The notes under the pieces are model-generated. The model had not been told where the DNA came from. It saw nothing but the letters and a program-made list of their open reading frames with translations, and made no database searches. A DNA stretch of 46,126 bases from Verrucomicrobiaceae bacterium (lineage in GTDB: Bacteria; Verrucomicrobiota; Verrucomicrobiia; Chthoniobacterales; Terrimicrobiaceae). Shown one piece after another: positions 7,987 through 18,309 of the stretch. The stretch covers positions 1 to 46,126 of the forward strand of contig QYQL01000129.1 of NCBI GenBank assembly GCA_007280915.1, read 5' to 3'. The stretch's first letter is position 1. Each line of letters starts with the position of its first letter. A program made the translations under genes and the position numbers.

Positions 7987-9654
7987 CTACCGTTCTCCGA
8001 GCAGGGCGCGGGCGTGGGAGAGGGCGGAGTCGGCCTTGCCGCCGAGCATGCGGGCGATTTCGGCTTCGCGGGCGTCGCCAGCGGCCTCGGTGAGGCTGGT
8101 GCTGGTGCGCTTGCCGGCGGTATCCTTGGCGACGATATAATGCGACGAGGCGAGGGCGGCGACCTGCGGGAGGTGGGTGATGCAGAAGACCTGGTGGTTG
8201 GAGCCGAGCTCCTTCATTTTTGCGCCGACCTTCGCGCCGATTTCGCCGCCGACGTTCGCGTCGATTTCGTCGAAGACGAGGACCGGCACGCTGTCCTGCA
8301 CGGCGAGGGCGGTCTTGAGCGCGAGCATGACGCGCGAAATTTCCCCGCTGGATGCGATCGCGCGCAGCGGGCGTTCCGGTTCGCCGGGGTTCGGGGAGAA
8401 AAGAAATTCCGCCTGTTCGCAGCCGAGCGGGCCGGGGGACTCGAGCGGGTCGAGTGAAATTGAAAATCCGGATTTTGCAAACCCAAGGTCGGCGAGGTGG
8501 CGCTTGGCGAGCGCGGCGAGTTTCGGGGCCGCCGCGTGGCGCGCCTTCGTGAGTTTTTGGGCGGCGGCGTTCATGGCGGCTGCGGCGCGGGAGATTTCAC
8601 CATCGAGTCCGGCCCCGCGTTCCTCGCGTCCGCGGAGTTCCGCGAGGCGGTCCGCGGCCTGCTCGCCGAATGAGATCACCTCACCGACCGTCGGGCCATA
8701 TTTGCGCTTGAGCGATTGCAGGACGTCCAGCCGGGCTTCGATCCTGGAAAGCTCCGAGGGATCGCCCTCGATGGTAGATGCATATTTCTCCACCCCGCGC
8801 GAAAAATCCTGGAGGTTTTCAAAAAGTTCCGCTGCGGATTTTTCCAGGGCGCCGCCCTGCGGATCAAGGCGGTGGAGTTCGCGTGCGAGCCGGTTGACGT
8901 CGCCGAGGCGGGACGCGAGGGAGTCGTCGGACTCGGAGGCGAGGGCGGACAGTTCTGTGCAGATTTCCGAAAGCCGTTTGCCATTTGCTGCGGCCTTCTG
9001 CCGTGCGAGAAGCGGCTCCTCCTCGTCCGCTTTCAAGTCCGCGTCCCCGATCTCCTGCGTCTGGTGGGTGAGAAGGTCTATTTCGCGGGCCAGGGCGGCG
9101 GCATCGGTAACAAGGCGGTTCTTTTCCTCCACCAGATGCATCCACTCTTTCCGTGCAGCGGCATAGGACACACGCATCGGTTCCGCTCCGGCAAAGCCGT
9201 CAAGGAGCAGGAGCTGCTGATCCCTTGAGAAGAGGCTCTGATGGTCGTGCGGTCCGTGGAGGTCCATGAGGAGATCGCCGATCTGCCGCAGAAGCGTGAG
9301 CGTGCAGGGGGAGCCGTTCGTGAACTGCTTCCCGGATCCGTTCGTCGAGAGCGTACGCCGGATGAGAAGGCGTCCGTCCTCGCATGGCTCGACGCCGCCG
9401 GTCTCAAGGACCTCGTGAACCGGGGATTTTTTGTCTAGAAGAAACTCGCCCTCCACTGTGCACATCTCCGAGCCTGAGCGGATCACGGACTTGTCCGCGC
9501 GTTCCCCGACAAGGAGGTTGACCGCGCCCATGATGATCGATTTTCCCGCGCCGGTTTCCCCCGTGATCGCGACAAATCCCTTGCGTGGTTCCCAGAGAAG
9601 ATCTTCGACCAGGGCGAGATTTCTGATGCGCAATGAGGCCAGCGTTGCGGACAT
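7987..9654 (-). CDS. recN: DNA repair protein RecN
   Basis: This 555-residue SMC-like ATPase acts in double-strand-break repair by bringing broken DNA ends together. The family N-terminus is complete: LRIRNLALVEDL, then Walker A GETGAGKS at about 31-38 and the GERADKSVIR pattern. The middle is a coiled coil of about 300 residues. The C-terminal ATPase half has the signature ASSGEISRVMLALK, Walker B VLVFDEIDANVGG near 455-467, and the D/H-loop region VFCITHLPQVAA. Its length matches typical RecN (550-570). It is divergent from the MBL-fold gene with 38 bases between start codons. Regulation (for example by LexA) is not evident; I found no convincing SOS box in the short upstream gap. Confidence 0.97.
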   Translation of the reverse strand: MSATLASLRIRNLALVEDLLWEPRKGFVAITGETGAGKSIIMGAVNLLVGERADKSVIRSGSEMCTVEGEFLLDKKSPVHEVLETGGVEPCEDGRLLIRRTLSTNGSGKQFTNGSPCTLTLLRQIGDLLMDLHGPHDHQSLFSRDQQLLLLDGFAGAEPMRVSYAAARKEWMHLVEEKNRLVTDAAALAREIDLLTHQTQEIGDADLKADEEEPLLARQKAAANGKRLSEICTELSALASESDDSLASRLGDVNRLARELHRLDPQGGALEKSAAELFENLQDFSRGVEKYASTIEGDPSELSRIEARLDVLQSLKRKYGPTVGEVISFGEQAADRLAELRGREERGAGLDGEISRAAAAMNAAAQKLTKARHAAAPKLAALAKRHLADLGFAKSGFSISLDPLESPGPLGCEQAEFLFSPNPGEPERPLRAIASSGEISRVMLALKTALAVQDSVPVLVFDEIDANVGGEIGAKVGAKMKELGSNHQVFCITHLPQVAALASSHYIVAKDTAGKRTSTSLTEAAGDAREAEIARMLGGKADSALSHARALLGER

Positions 9655-9692
9655 GGGCCGACTATGCCACTCTCGGCGGCGAAAGCAAAGCG

Positions 9693-10475
9693 ATGGACGG
9701 GCTGGAAATCACATTTTTGGGGACGGGGACATCGCACGGCATTCCGGTCATCGGCTGTTCCTGCTCCATCTGTCACTCGGCAGACCCCCGCGACAAGCGG
9801 CTGCGCACGGCGATCCATGTGAGGTCGCCCGAGATGTCATTCTGTGTGGATACCCCGCCGGATTTCCGCCAGCAATGCCTGCGCGAGGGGATCGTCGAGT
9901 TGGATGCAGTCGTCTATACACACGCGCACAGCGACCATATCCTAGGGTTCGATGACCTCCGGCGGTTTTGCGAGATCGAGGACAAGACGATCCCTGTTTA
10001 CGGCTCCCCGGAGACGCTCAAGCGACTTGCACGGGTCTTTGAATACGCCTTTGACGACAGTCAGAAATTCCGGACTTACGTGCGCCCGGAGGCGCGTCCG
10101 TTCGAGGGGGAGTTCGAGTTGGGGCGCACGAGGGTCCTGCCGGTTCCGCTGCCTCATGGGCGAATGACAACAAGCGGGCTGATTTTTTCGCGCGGCGGCC
10201 GGAAGTTGTTCGCGTATATGACCGATTGTCAGGCCGTGCCGCCTGAGGCGGTTGAAGCGGCGCGTGGGGCGGAGGTGCTCGTTCTCGATGCGCTCCGTCA
10301 TGCCCCGCATTCCACCCACCTCTCGGTCGAGGAAGCCGTCGGGGTGGTGCGGCAGATCCAGCCGGGGAGGACCTATTTCATCCACATGTGCCACGATCTC
10401 GGGCACGCTACCACGGAGGCTTCGCTCCCGGAGGATATCCGGCTGTCATATGACGGACTACGCATCACGGTTTAG
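9693..10475 (+). CDS. MBL-fold metallohydrolase, PhnP-like phosphodiesterase family
   Basis: A 260-residue metallo-beta-lactamase-fold protein close to PhnP and related cyclic phosphodiesterases. It starts with the family pattern FLGTGTSHGIPVIGCSCSIC, which includes the two Cys of CSIC typical of this branch. The metal-binding THAHSDHILGFDDLR (HxHxDH) follows. Later metal ligands are TDCQ (Asp) and FIHMCHDLGH (His). The start at 9693 begins exactly at the conserved MDGLEITFLG; a longer upstream form would run into the recN 5' region. Its end overlaps the TIGR03790 gene by 26 bases, making it the first gene of a three-gene operon with TIGR03790 and DUF2851. No phosphonate genes surround it, so the true substrate is unknown; RNA- or nucleotide-derived cyclic phosphates are possible. 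Confidence 0.9.
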   Translation: MDGLEITFLGTGTSHGIPVIGCSCSICHSADPRDKRLRTAIHVRSPEMSFCVDTPPDFRQQCLREGIVELDAVVYTHAHSDHILGFDDLRRFCEIEDKTIPVYGSPETLKRLARVFEYAFDDSQKFRTYVRPEARPFEGEFELGRTRVLPVPLPHGRMTTSGLIFSRGGRKLFAYMTDCQAVPPEAVEAARGAEVLVLDALRHAPHSTHLSVEEAVGVVRQIQPGRTYFIHMCHDLGHATTEASLPEDIRLSYDGLRITV

Positions 10476-12168
10476 CAGGGTCCTTGTCCTTTCCTGCCTG
10501 CTGGCCGGAGCGATCCAGTCTGCCTTGGCCGGCGGGCGTGACGCCTCCGCGACGGTGGTTCTCTACAACAGGAACGATCCGGATTCTCCGGGGCTCGCCC
10601 AGTATTATGCGAACCGGCGCGGCATCCCGTCGAATCAGGTTGTGGGGCTCGATTGTTCCCCTGCGGAGGAAATCCAGCGGGCCGATTACGAGCGGACGAT
10701 CGCCGGGCCGCTTCGGGAGATTTTTCAAAAGCGCGGGTGGTGGACGATCGGGCGCACCGCTTCGGGGAGGCAGGCGGTCACCGCCTCAAAGATCAATTTC
10801 GTCGCGATCATGCGCGGCACGCCGTTAAAAATCGCCGCCGATCCCGCGATTCCGCCCCAGACTTCCATTCCCGGCCTGCCCGCCTTGGTGACCGCGCGCA
10901 ACGACGCCTCGGTGGACAGCGAGCTGACGACCCTGGGAATGTTTCTGCAATCGCCAGCGGGGATCGTTCCCAATCCGTATTTCCGGCGGTTCACGCGCAT
11001 CCGCGACGATCCGGTCGGCCCGGGGTTTCTCCTGACCGCCCGCCTCGACGGGCCGACGCCATTCATCGTCCGGGCGATGATCGACGACTCGATTTCCGCC
11101 GAGAAAGACGGCCTCTGCGGATGGTCGTATGTGGATGCGCGCGGCATCACAAGCGGCGGCTATGCGGAGGGAGACCAGTGGATGAGCAATCTCGTCACAT
11201 CCATGCGCGCCCAGGGGCTTCCCGTGATTTTTGACAAGCTCCCCCCGACGTTTCCCGCAGGATATCCGATGACCGATGCCGCAGTCTATTTCGGCTGGTA
11301 TGCGGGTGCGGCCGACGGGCCTTTTGCGGACACGTCTTTCCAGTTCCGCACCGGTGCGGTGGCGGTTCACATCCACTCGTCCAGCGCGGCAACCCTCCGG
11401 AGCACGACCGCGAACTGGTGTGGGCCGCTTCTCGCGCGCGGCGCGGCCGCAACGCTCGGGAATGTGTATGAGCCCTATCTTTCCCTGACGGCCAATCTAG
11501 ATGTTTTTCAGGACCGTCTGATGAGTGGCTTTACCCTTGCCGAGAGCGCGTGGATGTCGCAGCGGGCGCTTTCGTGGATGGGGGTTGTCGTCGGAGATCC
11601 CCTCTACCGTCCGTATGCCTCGTGGCGGACGGTGGTTGCCGGTGTGCCGCCAAATTCCTGGCAGATGTATCGCCGGATTATCCTGGGGGCCTCCGGCAGC
11701 GGAGTTCAGGCCGCGGATGCACTTCGCCAGGCCTCCCGGCAATCCGGCGAGAGCATGTTTATCGAGGCGCTCGGGACCCTCCAGGCCGGCGCGGGCAACT
11801 GGGCGGACGCTCTCAAGAGTTTTGAAGACGCTCTCAGCCTCGCAAAATCCCCGGCCGTTCGCGTCCGTCTGGATTTGGAATCCATTCAGGCTCTTCTGGC
11901 GCTTGGAAGAAAGCCCGACGCAACACGACTTGCACTTGCCGCAGCCGCGGGTTTGCCACCCGGTCCGCAGCGTGATCTTTTCTCACCATTTGCCAGCGTT
12001 CCGCTCCCCCCCCCATCGATCGAGCCGATCGGGTTGACGGGTCCGGTTCCAGAGGCGGCTGGTTCTCCTGCTGACACCGGCGAAGTTGCTCCTCCCGCAC
12101 CGCCCGCTCCTTCCACTCCGGAACCAACTCCTCTTCCCCCGCCGCCTTTGCCCCAACTGCGTCCATGA
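10450..12168 (+). CDS. TIGR03790 family exported protein with proline-rich tail
   Basis: This 572-residue protein matches TIGR03790, a family of unknown function found mainly in Verrucomicrobia, Planctomycetes and Acidobacteria. The family opening is clear: VVLYNRNDPDSPGLAQYYANRRGIPSNQV, with further blocks KINFVAIMRGTPLKI and VDSELTTLGM. A signal peptide (about 1-27, ending SALAGG) indicates export. Residues around 470-525 look like a TPR-like helical repeat (NWADALKSFEDAL). The final 60 residues are rich in Pro, probably a flexible linker or wall-spanning tail. The ATG at 10450 is chosen because it gives a signal peptide; a longer frame upstream is antisense-like filler inside the MBL gene. 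It overlaps the next gene by ATGA. Confidence 0.88.
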   Translation: MTDYASRFSRVLVLSCLLAGAIQSALAGGRDASATVVLYNRNDPDSPGLAQYYANRRGIPSNQVVGLDCSPAEEIQRADYERTIAGPLREIFQKRGWWTIGRTASGRQAVTASKINFVAIMRGTPLKIAADPAIPPQTSIPGLPALVTARNDASVDSELTTLGMFLQSPAGIVPNPYFRRFTRIRDDPVGPGFLLTARLDGPTPFIVRAMIDDSISAEKDGLCGWSYVDARGITSGGYAEGDQWMSNLVTSMRAQGLPVIFDKLPPTFPAGYPMTDAAVYFGWYAGAADGPFADTSFQFRTGAVAVHIHSSSAATLRSTTANWCGPLLARGAAATLGNVYEPYLSLTANLDVFQDRLMSGFTLAESAWMSQRALSWMGVVVGDPLYRPYASWRTVVAGVPPNSWQMYRRIILGASGSGVQAADALRQASRQSGESMFIEALGTLQAGAGNWADALKSFEDALSLAKSPAVRVRLDLESIQALLALGRKPDATRLALAAAAGLPPGPQRDLFSPFASVPLPPPSIEPIGLTGPVPEAAGSPADTGEVAPPAPPAPSTPEPTPLPPPPLPQLRP

Positions 12169-13448
12169 GTTCCTACGACTCCGCCCGCAGGGATTTGATC
12201 GCTAGGGAAAATCCGCACTCCCGGATTTCCGAGATGGAAATCCAGGCAAGGCTCTTTGCCGGGGAATACGGGACCCGATGGACGACCGCTTCCGAAAGAG
12301 AAGTCGAAATCCTACATTTCGGGCGTTGGAACCACGAGGCCGGGCCGGATTTCATCGGCGTTCGATTTCGTTTTGAGGGAGAGCCCGAATGCGAGGGGGA
12401 TCTTGAAGTAGACATGGACGCCCGGGATTGGGAACGTCACGGGCACGCGACGAATCCCGCTTACTCCGGTGTCCTGCTGCAGCTCTTTGTCGATTCTCCC
12501 GGAGCCCGAGCGTTTGCTCGGACATCAGAATTCCGCGAAATTTCCCAGGCGCATTTGTCCGTCGGGGATGTTGCGCCGCTTCCCTTGCGGCACATGCCCG
12601 GGGCCGTGGATCGCGAAGCGGCGCTGGCCATGATCGAAGAGGCCGCAGAGTTCCGCCTTCGGCAGAAGCATGCTTCGCACGCGCGGGCGGTTTCGCTTCA
12701 CGGCCCGGAGACGGCGATGTTCCATACGATCGCCGCCGGTCTTGGTTACAAGAACAACTCCATTCCATTTCTCCTGTCCGCTCAGCGGACAGGATTGCGT
12801 GCGGCGGGTGCTTCCGACGGCGAGGCCCGGCTGTTCGGCATGGCCGGATTTCTGCAGCCAAGGACATTCGACATGGCCGATGAGGCGACGCGGAATTACC
12901 TCAAGCCGCTTTGGGACCAATGGTGGGCCTTGCGCGATTCCTTCAGCCGGCTTGCCCTCCCGGTGGAGATGTGGAAGTTCTCCGGAATCCGTCCATCCAA
13001 TCATCCGCACCGCCGGATGGGTGCTCTTGCGGCCCTTGCGTCTCAATTTTCCGGCTTTCGCGCGGCGATCAAATCTGGCGGTGCCAAAGGGTTCTCGGAC
13101 TTCTTCGGGGCACTCGCGCATCCGTATTGGTCGCGGCACTGGAACCTCTCTGCCGGCCTGCTGGAGAAAGACCTTGCGCTTGTCGGGCCGGACCGCGTTC
13201 GGGATCTGCTTGTCAACGCCTACCTGCCCTCCCTCCCGTTGGAGAGCGCCCGAGAGGTGATCCAGGCTCTCCGCGGAACCACTCCCGGCGGCAGGATCCG
13301 CCTGGCCAGCGAATGGCTTGTCGGGTCGGTCGATCGCGAACTCATGCGTTCCGCCTCCCAACAACAGGGGCTGCTCCAACTTTATGCGGACTTCGGTTCT
13401 CTCACCGCCTTGGAGGCATGGTCGAAAATCCGATCAAACCGGAATTGA
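12165..13448 (+). CDS. DUF2851 family protein
   Basis: A 427-residue cytoplasmic protein of the DUF2851 family, best known from Bacteroidetes, Chlorobi and Verrucomicrobia. Family blocks seen: EMEIQARLFAGEYGTRW near 23-39, RWNHEAGPDFIGVRFRF near 54-70, GDLEVDMDARDWERHGH near 79-94, and the RPSNHPHRRMGALA block near 280. The function is not known. The pattern of a conserved Asp (GPDF, Asp62) followed by a GDLEVD strand (Glu81, Asp83) faintly recalls PD-(D/E)XK nuclease folds, but the lysine is missing, so this is only a guess. The ATG overlaps the TIGR03790 stop, and the two are likely translated together. No signal peptide or membrane segment is present. Confidence 0.88.
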   Translation: MSSYDSARRDLIARENPHSRISEMEIQARLFAGEYGTRWTTASEREVEILHFGRWNHEAGPDFIGVRFRFEGEPECEGDLEVDMDARDWERHGHATNPAYSGVLLQLFVDSPGARAFARTSEFREISQAHLSVGDVAPLPLRHMPGAVDREAALAMIEEAAEFRLRQKHASHARAVSLHGPETAMFHTIAAGLGYKNNSIPFLLSAQRTGLRAAGASDGEARLFGMAGFLQPRTFDMADEATRNYLKPLWDQWWALRDSFSRLALPVEMWKFSGIRPSNHPHRRMGALAALASQFSGFRAAIKSGGAKGFSDFFGALAHPYWSRHWNLSAGLLEKDLALVGPDRVRDLLVNAYLPSLPLESAREVIQALRGTTPGGRIRLASEWLVGSVDRELMRSASQQQGLLQLYADFGSLTALEAWSKIRSNRN

Positions 13449-13511
13449 CCAACCGCGCGAGCCCGAGATGGCCTGCGGGGGCAAACAGAAAAACCCGGTC
13501 CCGTCAGAAGA

Positions 13512-13841
13512 TCAGACCAGCGCCTCAAGCTTGCGGACGATGTCCGCCTTGCTCAGGACTCCGACCGACTGATCCTTTTTTTCTCCACCCTTGAAGTAGA
13601 GCAGAGTGGGGATGCTCCGGATGCCGAATTGGGACGCAGCGCCGGGGCAGTCGTCCACGTTGACCTTGGCCACGGCAAACTTGCCGGTGTTTTCCGAAGC
13701 GATTTCTTCGATGACCGGGGTCAGCATCCGGCAGGGCGCACACCAGGTGGCCCAGAAGTCCAGAAGAACGGGAGTGGCCGCATTCTTGATGAACGATTCA
13801 AAGTCGGCGTCTGTGAGTTCGGTGACGTGCGGGCTGGACAT
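13512..13841 (-). CDS. trxA: thioredoxin
   Basis: A 109-residue classic single-domain thioredoxin that reduces disulfides in cytoplasmic proteins. The active site is WCAPC (Cys34, Cys37); the usual middle Gly is Ala, a change seen in many functional thioredoxins. The conserved cis-proline stretch IRSIPTLLYFKGGEK and the N-terminal LTDADFESFIKN block are in place. It has no signal peptide. It lies 24 bases downstream of the proline-rich membrane protein on the same strand, so the two may share a transcript. The other side faces the DUF2851 gene tail-to-tail. Confidence 0.95.
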   Translation of the reverse strand: MSSPHVTELTDADFESFIKNAATPVLLDFWATWCAPCRMLTPVIEEIASENTGKFAVAKVNVDDCPGAASQFGIRSIPTLLYFKGGEKKDQSVGVLSKADIVRKLEALV

Positions 13842-13865
13842 GGAATGGGAATTTGGAAGCTTGGA

Positions 13866-14579
13866 CTATCCGAGCATCATCCAGAGTTGGACACCGAGGG
13901 ACAGGAGCGCCACCACGAGGGCGGCAATGCCCAGAACCGGGGCCAGATCGGAAGAAGCGGAATCGCCCGGCGTAGGGGTTACGGCAATCGAGGTTGTTGC
14001 AACCGATTTCGAGGCATCCGGCTTTTTCTGCAACTGGACCGTGGCTTGAGGCATGACTCCCTTGGGACCCGGAGTGGAGGCAGGAACCTTGGCGGTCTCT
14101 TTCTTTGCCTCTGCCTGAAGCGGAGCCGGGGCCACCGGTTTGAGCGGTGTGGTTCCCGAGGAAGGAGGCTTGGGAGCGACCGGCGGCACCGGAGCCGACG
14201 GCGCGGTGGGAGCGGCTCCCGGAGCAGGCGGCACTGTTGGCGGCTTGGGCGCCATCGGCGGAATCGTGGCGGCCGGCGGCATCACAGGCGGCTTGGGGAT
14301 GGAAGGACCGGCGGCTGGCGGCGGAGGCATCACGCCTGCACTCGAAGGCGGCTTCGGGATGGCGGGCATCGAAGGCGGTCTGGGAACAGACGGCGGAGGA
14401 GGAGTCAGGCTTGTCGTGGGCGGCTTCAATCCTGCGGGAATAACGGGAGCGCCCTGAACCGGAACAGGCTTTGGCGGAAGGTTGATCATTGCCGTCTCGC
14501 GCGGGTTGGATGAGACTGGAGTGCCATCCCGGCGCGCAGGAAGGACGATCCTGACAGTTTCCTTTTTGGGTTCAGCCAT
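13866..14579 (-). CDS. proline-rich, tail-anchored protein of unknown function
   Basis: A 237-residue protein with an unusual layout. It has a short polar start (MAEPKKETVRIVLPARRDG), then about 140 residues dominated by Pro, Ala and short PPP/PKPP runs (KPPSSAG, PKPPVMPP, APKPPSSG). A charged linker with Lys/Glu follows, and the protein ends with one hydrophobic segment (LGIAALVVALLSLGVQLWMML) at the very C-terminus. There is no signal peptide, so it may be inserted in the membrane by its tail with the Pro-rich domain in the cytoplasm, or may be exported by an unknown route. I do not recognise a named family; the opening block looks more conserved than the rest and may be a binding motif. 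It lies 24 bases upstream of trxA. Confidence 0.75.
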   Translation of the reverse strand: MAEPKKETVRIVLPARRDGTPVSSNPRETAMINLPPKPVPVQGAPVIPAGLKPPTTSLTPPPPSVPRPPSMPAIPKPPSSAGVMPPPPAAGPSIPKPPVMPPAATIPPMAPKPPTVPPAPGAAPTAPSAPVPPVAPKPPSSGTTPLKPVAPAPLQAEAKKETAKVPASTPGPKGVMPQATVQLQKKPDASKSVATTSIAVTPTPGDSASSDLAPVLGIAALVVALLSLGVQLWMMLG

Positions 14580-16025
<1,446 letters not shown>

Positions 16026-16032
16026 ACCGACC

Positions 16033-16734
16033 ATGAGCAGCATTCCCCGCCATGTCGCCGTCATCATGGACGGCAACGGACGCTGGGCCCAGCAGCGCGG
16101 CCTGCCGCGTCTGGCCGGCCACGAGCAGGGGTCGAAATCGATCCGCCAGTGCGTCGAGGCGTGCATGGAAGCCGGCGTCGAATTTCTGACGCTCTACGCG
16201 TTTTCCTCGGAAAACTGGAAACGTCCCGCGCTTGAGGTCAACGGCCTGATGCTCCTTCTGGAAAAATTTCTCAACGAGAAAAAGGAGGAGATGCTGCGGG
16301 AGGGGGTTCGCTTGCGGGCGATCGGGCGGCTGGACGACCTGCCGAAGGCCTGCCGCGTGAAGCTCGATGAGGTGAGAGATGCGACCGCACACAACACCCG
16401 GCTGAATGTTATTTTGGCGCTGAGCTACAGCGGCAGGGTTGAGATTCTGGACGCGATCCAGTCGGTCGTCGCGGAAGCCGCCGCAGGCACTCTGGGCCCC
16501 GGCGACATCACGCCGGAGCTGATTTCCTCGCACCTCTACACAGCCGGCATCCCGGACCCCGACCTTCTCATCCGCACTTCCGGCGAGATGCGGATTTCCA
16601 ACTTCCTACTCTGGCAGCTCAGCTACACGGAGATCCATGTCACGAAGAAGCTGTGGCCGGATTTTGGAAAGGCCGATTTTCTGGAAGCGCTCCAGGATTT
16701 CAGCAGCCGCCAGCGCCGATACGGCGGCGTCTGA
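16033..16734 (+). CDS. uppS: isoprenyl transferase (undecaprenyl diphosphate synthase)
   Basis: A 233-residue cis-prenyltransferase that builds the polyprenyl diphosphate carrier for peptidoglycan and surface polysaccharides. The signature HVAVIMDGNGRWA is at 7-19, with the catalytic Asp13. Also present are LAGHEQGSKSI, the YAFSSENWKRP block, and the C-terminal PDLLIRTSGEMRISNFLLWQ with the substrate-binding Arg residues. The ATG at 16033 is used because it is 7 bases after purA stops and gives the standard N-terminus. Its TGA directly abuts the stop codon of the minus-strand oligopeptide-binding gene with no base between them. Confidence 0.96.
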   Translation: MSSIPRHVAVIMDGNGRWAQQRGLPRLAGHEQGSKSIRQCVEACMEAGVEFLTLYAFSSENWKRPALEVNGLMLLLEKFLNEKKEEMLREGVRLRAIGRLDDLPKACRVKLDEVRDATAHNTRLNVILALSYSGRVEILDAIQSVVAEAAAGTLGPGDITPELISSHLYTAGIPDPDLLIRTSGEMRISNFLLWQLSYTEIHVTKKLWPDFGKADFLEALQDFSSRQRRYGGV

Positions 16735-18303
16735 CTATTTCCTGCGGATCGCGCGGATCGGGTGTTCGTCGAGGACGTTGGCTTTGATGCCGTCCAGCTT
16801 AGCCGGGTCGTAGAGCTGGATGCCGACATAGTAGTAGATTGGTGCCACGGCGACGGCCGATTTGACGAGGAGGTCCTCCGCTTGCCGCAGGGTGTCGAGG
16901 CGTTTGGCGGGGTCCAGTTCGCGCGCAGAATCCGCGATGAGGCGGTCGTATTCCACACTGCTCCAGCCGGTCCGGTTGTTGCCGCCGCCGGTGAGAAACA
17001 TGTCGAGAAACGTGTTGGGATCCGGATAGTCGCCGACCCAGCTTGAGCGGGCGATGTCGTAGTCGAGGAGCGAGAGCGAGTTCAGGTAGACCTTCCATTC
17101 CTGGCGCACGAGATTGACATTCACCCCGAGCGTTTCCCTCCACATGCTTTGGAGTTCGACGGCCACCGCCTCGTTGAGTTCGCTCTTGCTGTAGAGGTAG
17201 TTCACGAGAGGAAAGCCCTTCCCTCCGGGAAATCCGGCTTCAGCGAGCAGGGCTTTTGCACCGGCCGGATCGAAGGGCAGTCCGTCTGTGCCGGCGTAGC
17301 CGGGGATTCCCGGCGGCACGAATCCCGGTGCGGGGAGTTCGCCAGCCCGCGTGATTTTTTCCACGATCCGCCGCTTGTCGACTGCGAGCGAAAACGCCCT
17401 TCGGACGCGCTCGTCGGCGAACGGTCCGCGCTGGCAGTTGTAGCGCAGGAAATAGATCCCGAGGAACGGCGCGGCGTGGAACCACGGCTGCTTTTTGAGT
17501 TCATCGAGCAGGGCCGGCGGCGCGAGTCCCTTGTCCATCACGAGATCCGCAAGCCCGCTCGCATAGAAGTTGAAGGCGACGTTTGCATCCGAGATCGGAA
17601 GCACGTCCACGGATTCCAGAGCCACGCGGTCGCGATTCCAGTAGTGAGGATTTTTTTCGAGGTGGATCTTGTCGTTGATCCGCCAGGATTTGAGGGTGAA
17701 TGCGCCGTTGCCGATGAAGTGCTCCGGCTTCACCCAGTCGTCACCCATCCGTTCGATCAGGTCGGTTCGGACCGGGTGGAGGGTCGGAAATGCACAGAGC
17801 TCAAGGAAATAAGGCGTCGGATTTTCCAGTTCGACAGCCAGAGAGTGTTCGTCCAGGGCCTTAACCCCGACTTCGGAAAAGTCCGCGATTTTCCCCTCCG
17901 CGAATGCCTGCGCATTTTTGACCGGAAAGAGCTGGTAGTTGTATTGTGAGCCGGTTGCCGGAGTGAGGGTGCGCTTCCACGAGGCGACAAAATCTCCGGC
18001 CGTCACCGCTCGCCCGTCGCTCCATTTTGCGTCCGGGCGGATGTGGAATGTGTAGGTGCGTCCGTCCGGGGAGATGTCCCACGATTCCGCGACGCCCGGG
18101 ATGGCCTGACCGTCTTCATCGTAGGCGCAGAGCCCTTCAAATAGCGCGTTTACGATCCGGCCCTCCGGTTGGCCGGTGATGATCGCCGGGTCGAGGGTCT
18201 CGGGCTCGGCTCCATTGATGAAGACGAGGTCCGCCCGGCGGGAGCGCGCATCGCAGGCAGAAAGAAATGCCATGCAAAGCAGTGCCGCCGCGCGTAAATT
18301 CAT
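16735..18303 (-). CDS. peptide ABC transporter substrate-binding lipoprotein (OppA-like)
   Basis: A 522-residue family 5 solute-binding protein that captures oligopeptides for an ABC importer. The signal peptide ends in the lipobox LSAC (Cys17), so it should be a lipid-anchored envelope protein. Family blocks: GAEPETLDPAIITGQPEGRIVNALFEGL near 31-58, SWDISPDGRTYTFHIRPDAKWSDG, FADERVRRAFSLAVDKRRI, and the C-terminal SWVGDYPDPNTFLDMF. The length is typical of OppA/MppA. No permease or ATPase gene is next to it, so it must work with a transporter coded elsewhere or serve murein peptide recycling. Its start codon is only 6 bases from the divergent lipocalin start. Confidence 0.93.
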   Translation of the reverse strand: MNLRAAALLCMAFLSACDARSRRADLVFINGAEPETLDPAIITGQPEGRIVNALFEGLCAYDEDGQAIPGVAESWDISPDGRTYTFHIRPDAKWSDGRAVTAGDFVASWKRTLTPATGSQYNYQLFPVKNAQAFAEGKIADFSEVGVKALDEHSLAVELENPTPYFLELCAFPTLHPVRTDLIERMGDDWVKPEHFIGNGAFTLKSWRINDKIHLEKNPHYWNRDRVALESVDVLPISDANVAFNFYASGLADLVMDKGLAPPALLDELKKQPWFHAAPFLGIYFLRYNCQRGPFADERVRRAFSLAVDKRRIVEKITRAGELPAPGFVPPGIPGYAGTDGLPFDPAGAKALLAEAGFPGGKGFPLVNYLYSKSELNEAVAVELQSMWRETLGVNVNLVRQEWKVYLNSLSLLDYDIARSSWVGDYPDPNTFLDMFLTGGGNNRTGWSSVEYDRLIADSARELDPAKRLDTLRQAEDLLVKSAVAVAPIYYYVGIQLYDPAKLDGIKANVLDEHPIRAIRRK

Positions 18304-18309
18304 AACTGT

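Noticed and set aside
12165-13448. Calling DUF2851 a PD-(D/E)XK nuclease
   Set aside because: Only the acidic pattern fits; the expected Lys is absent, so it is left as unknown.
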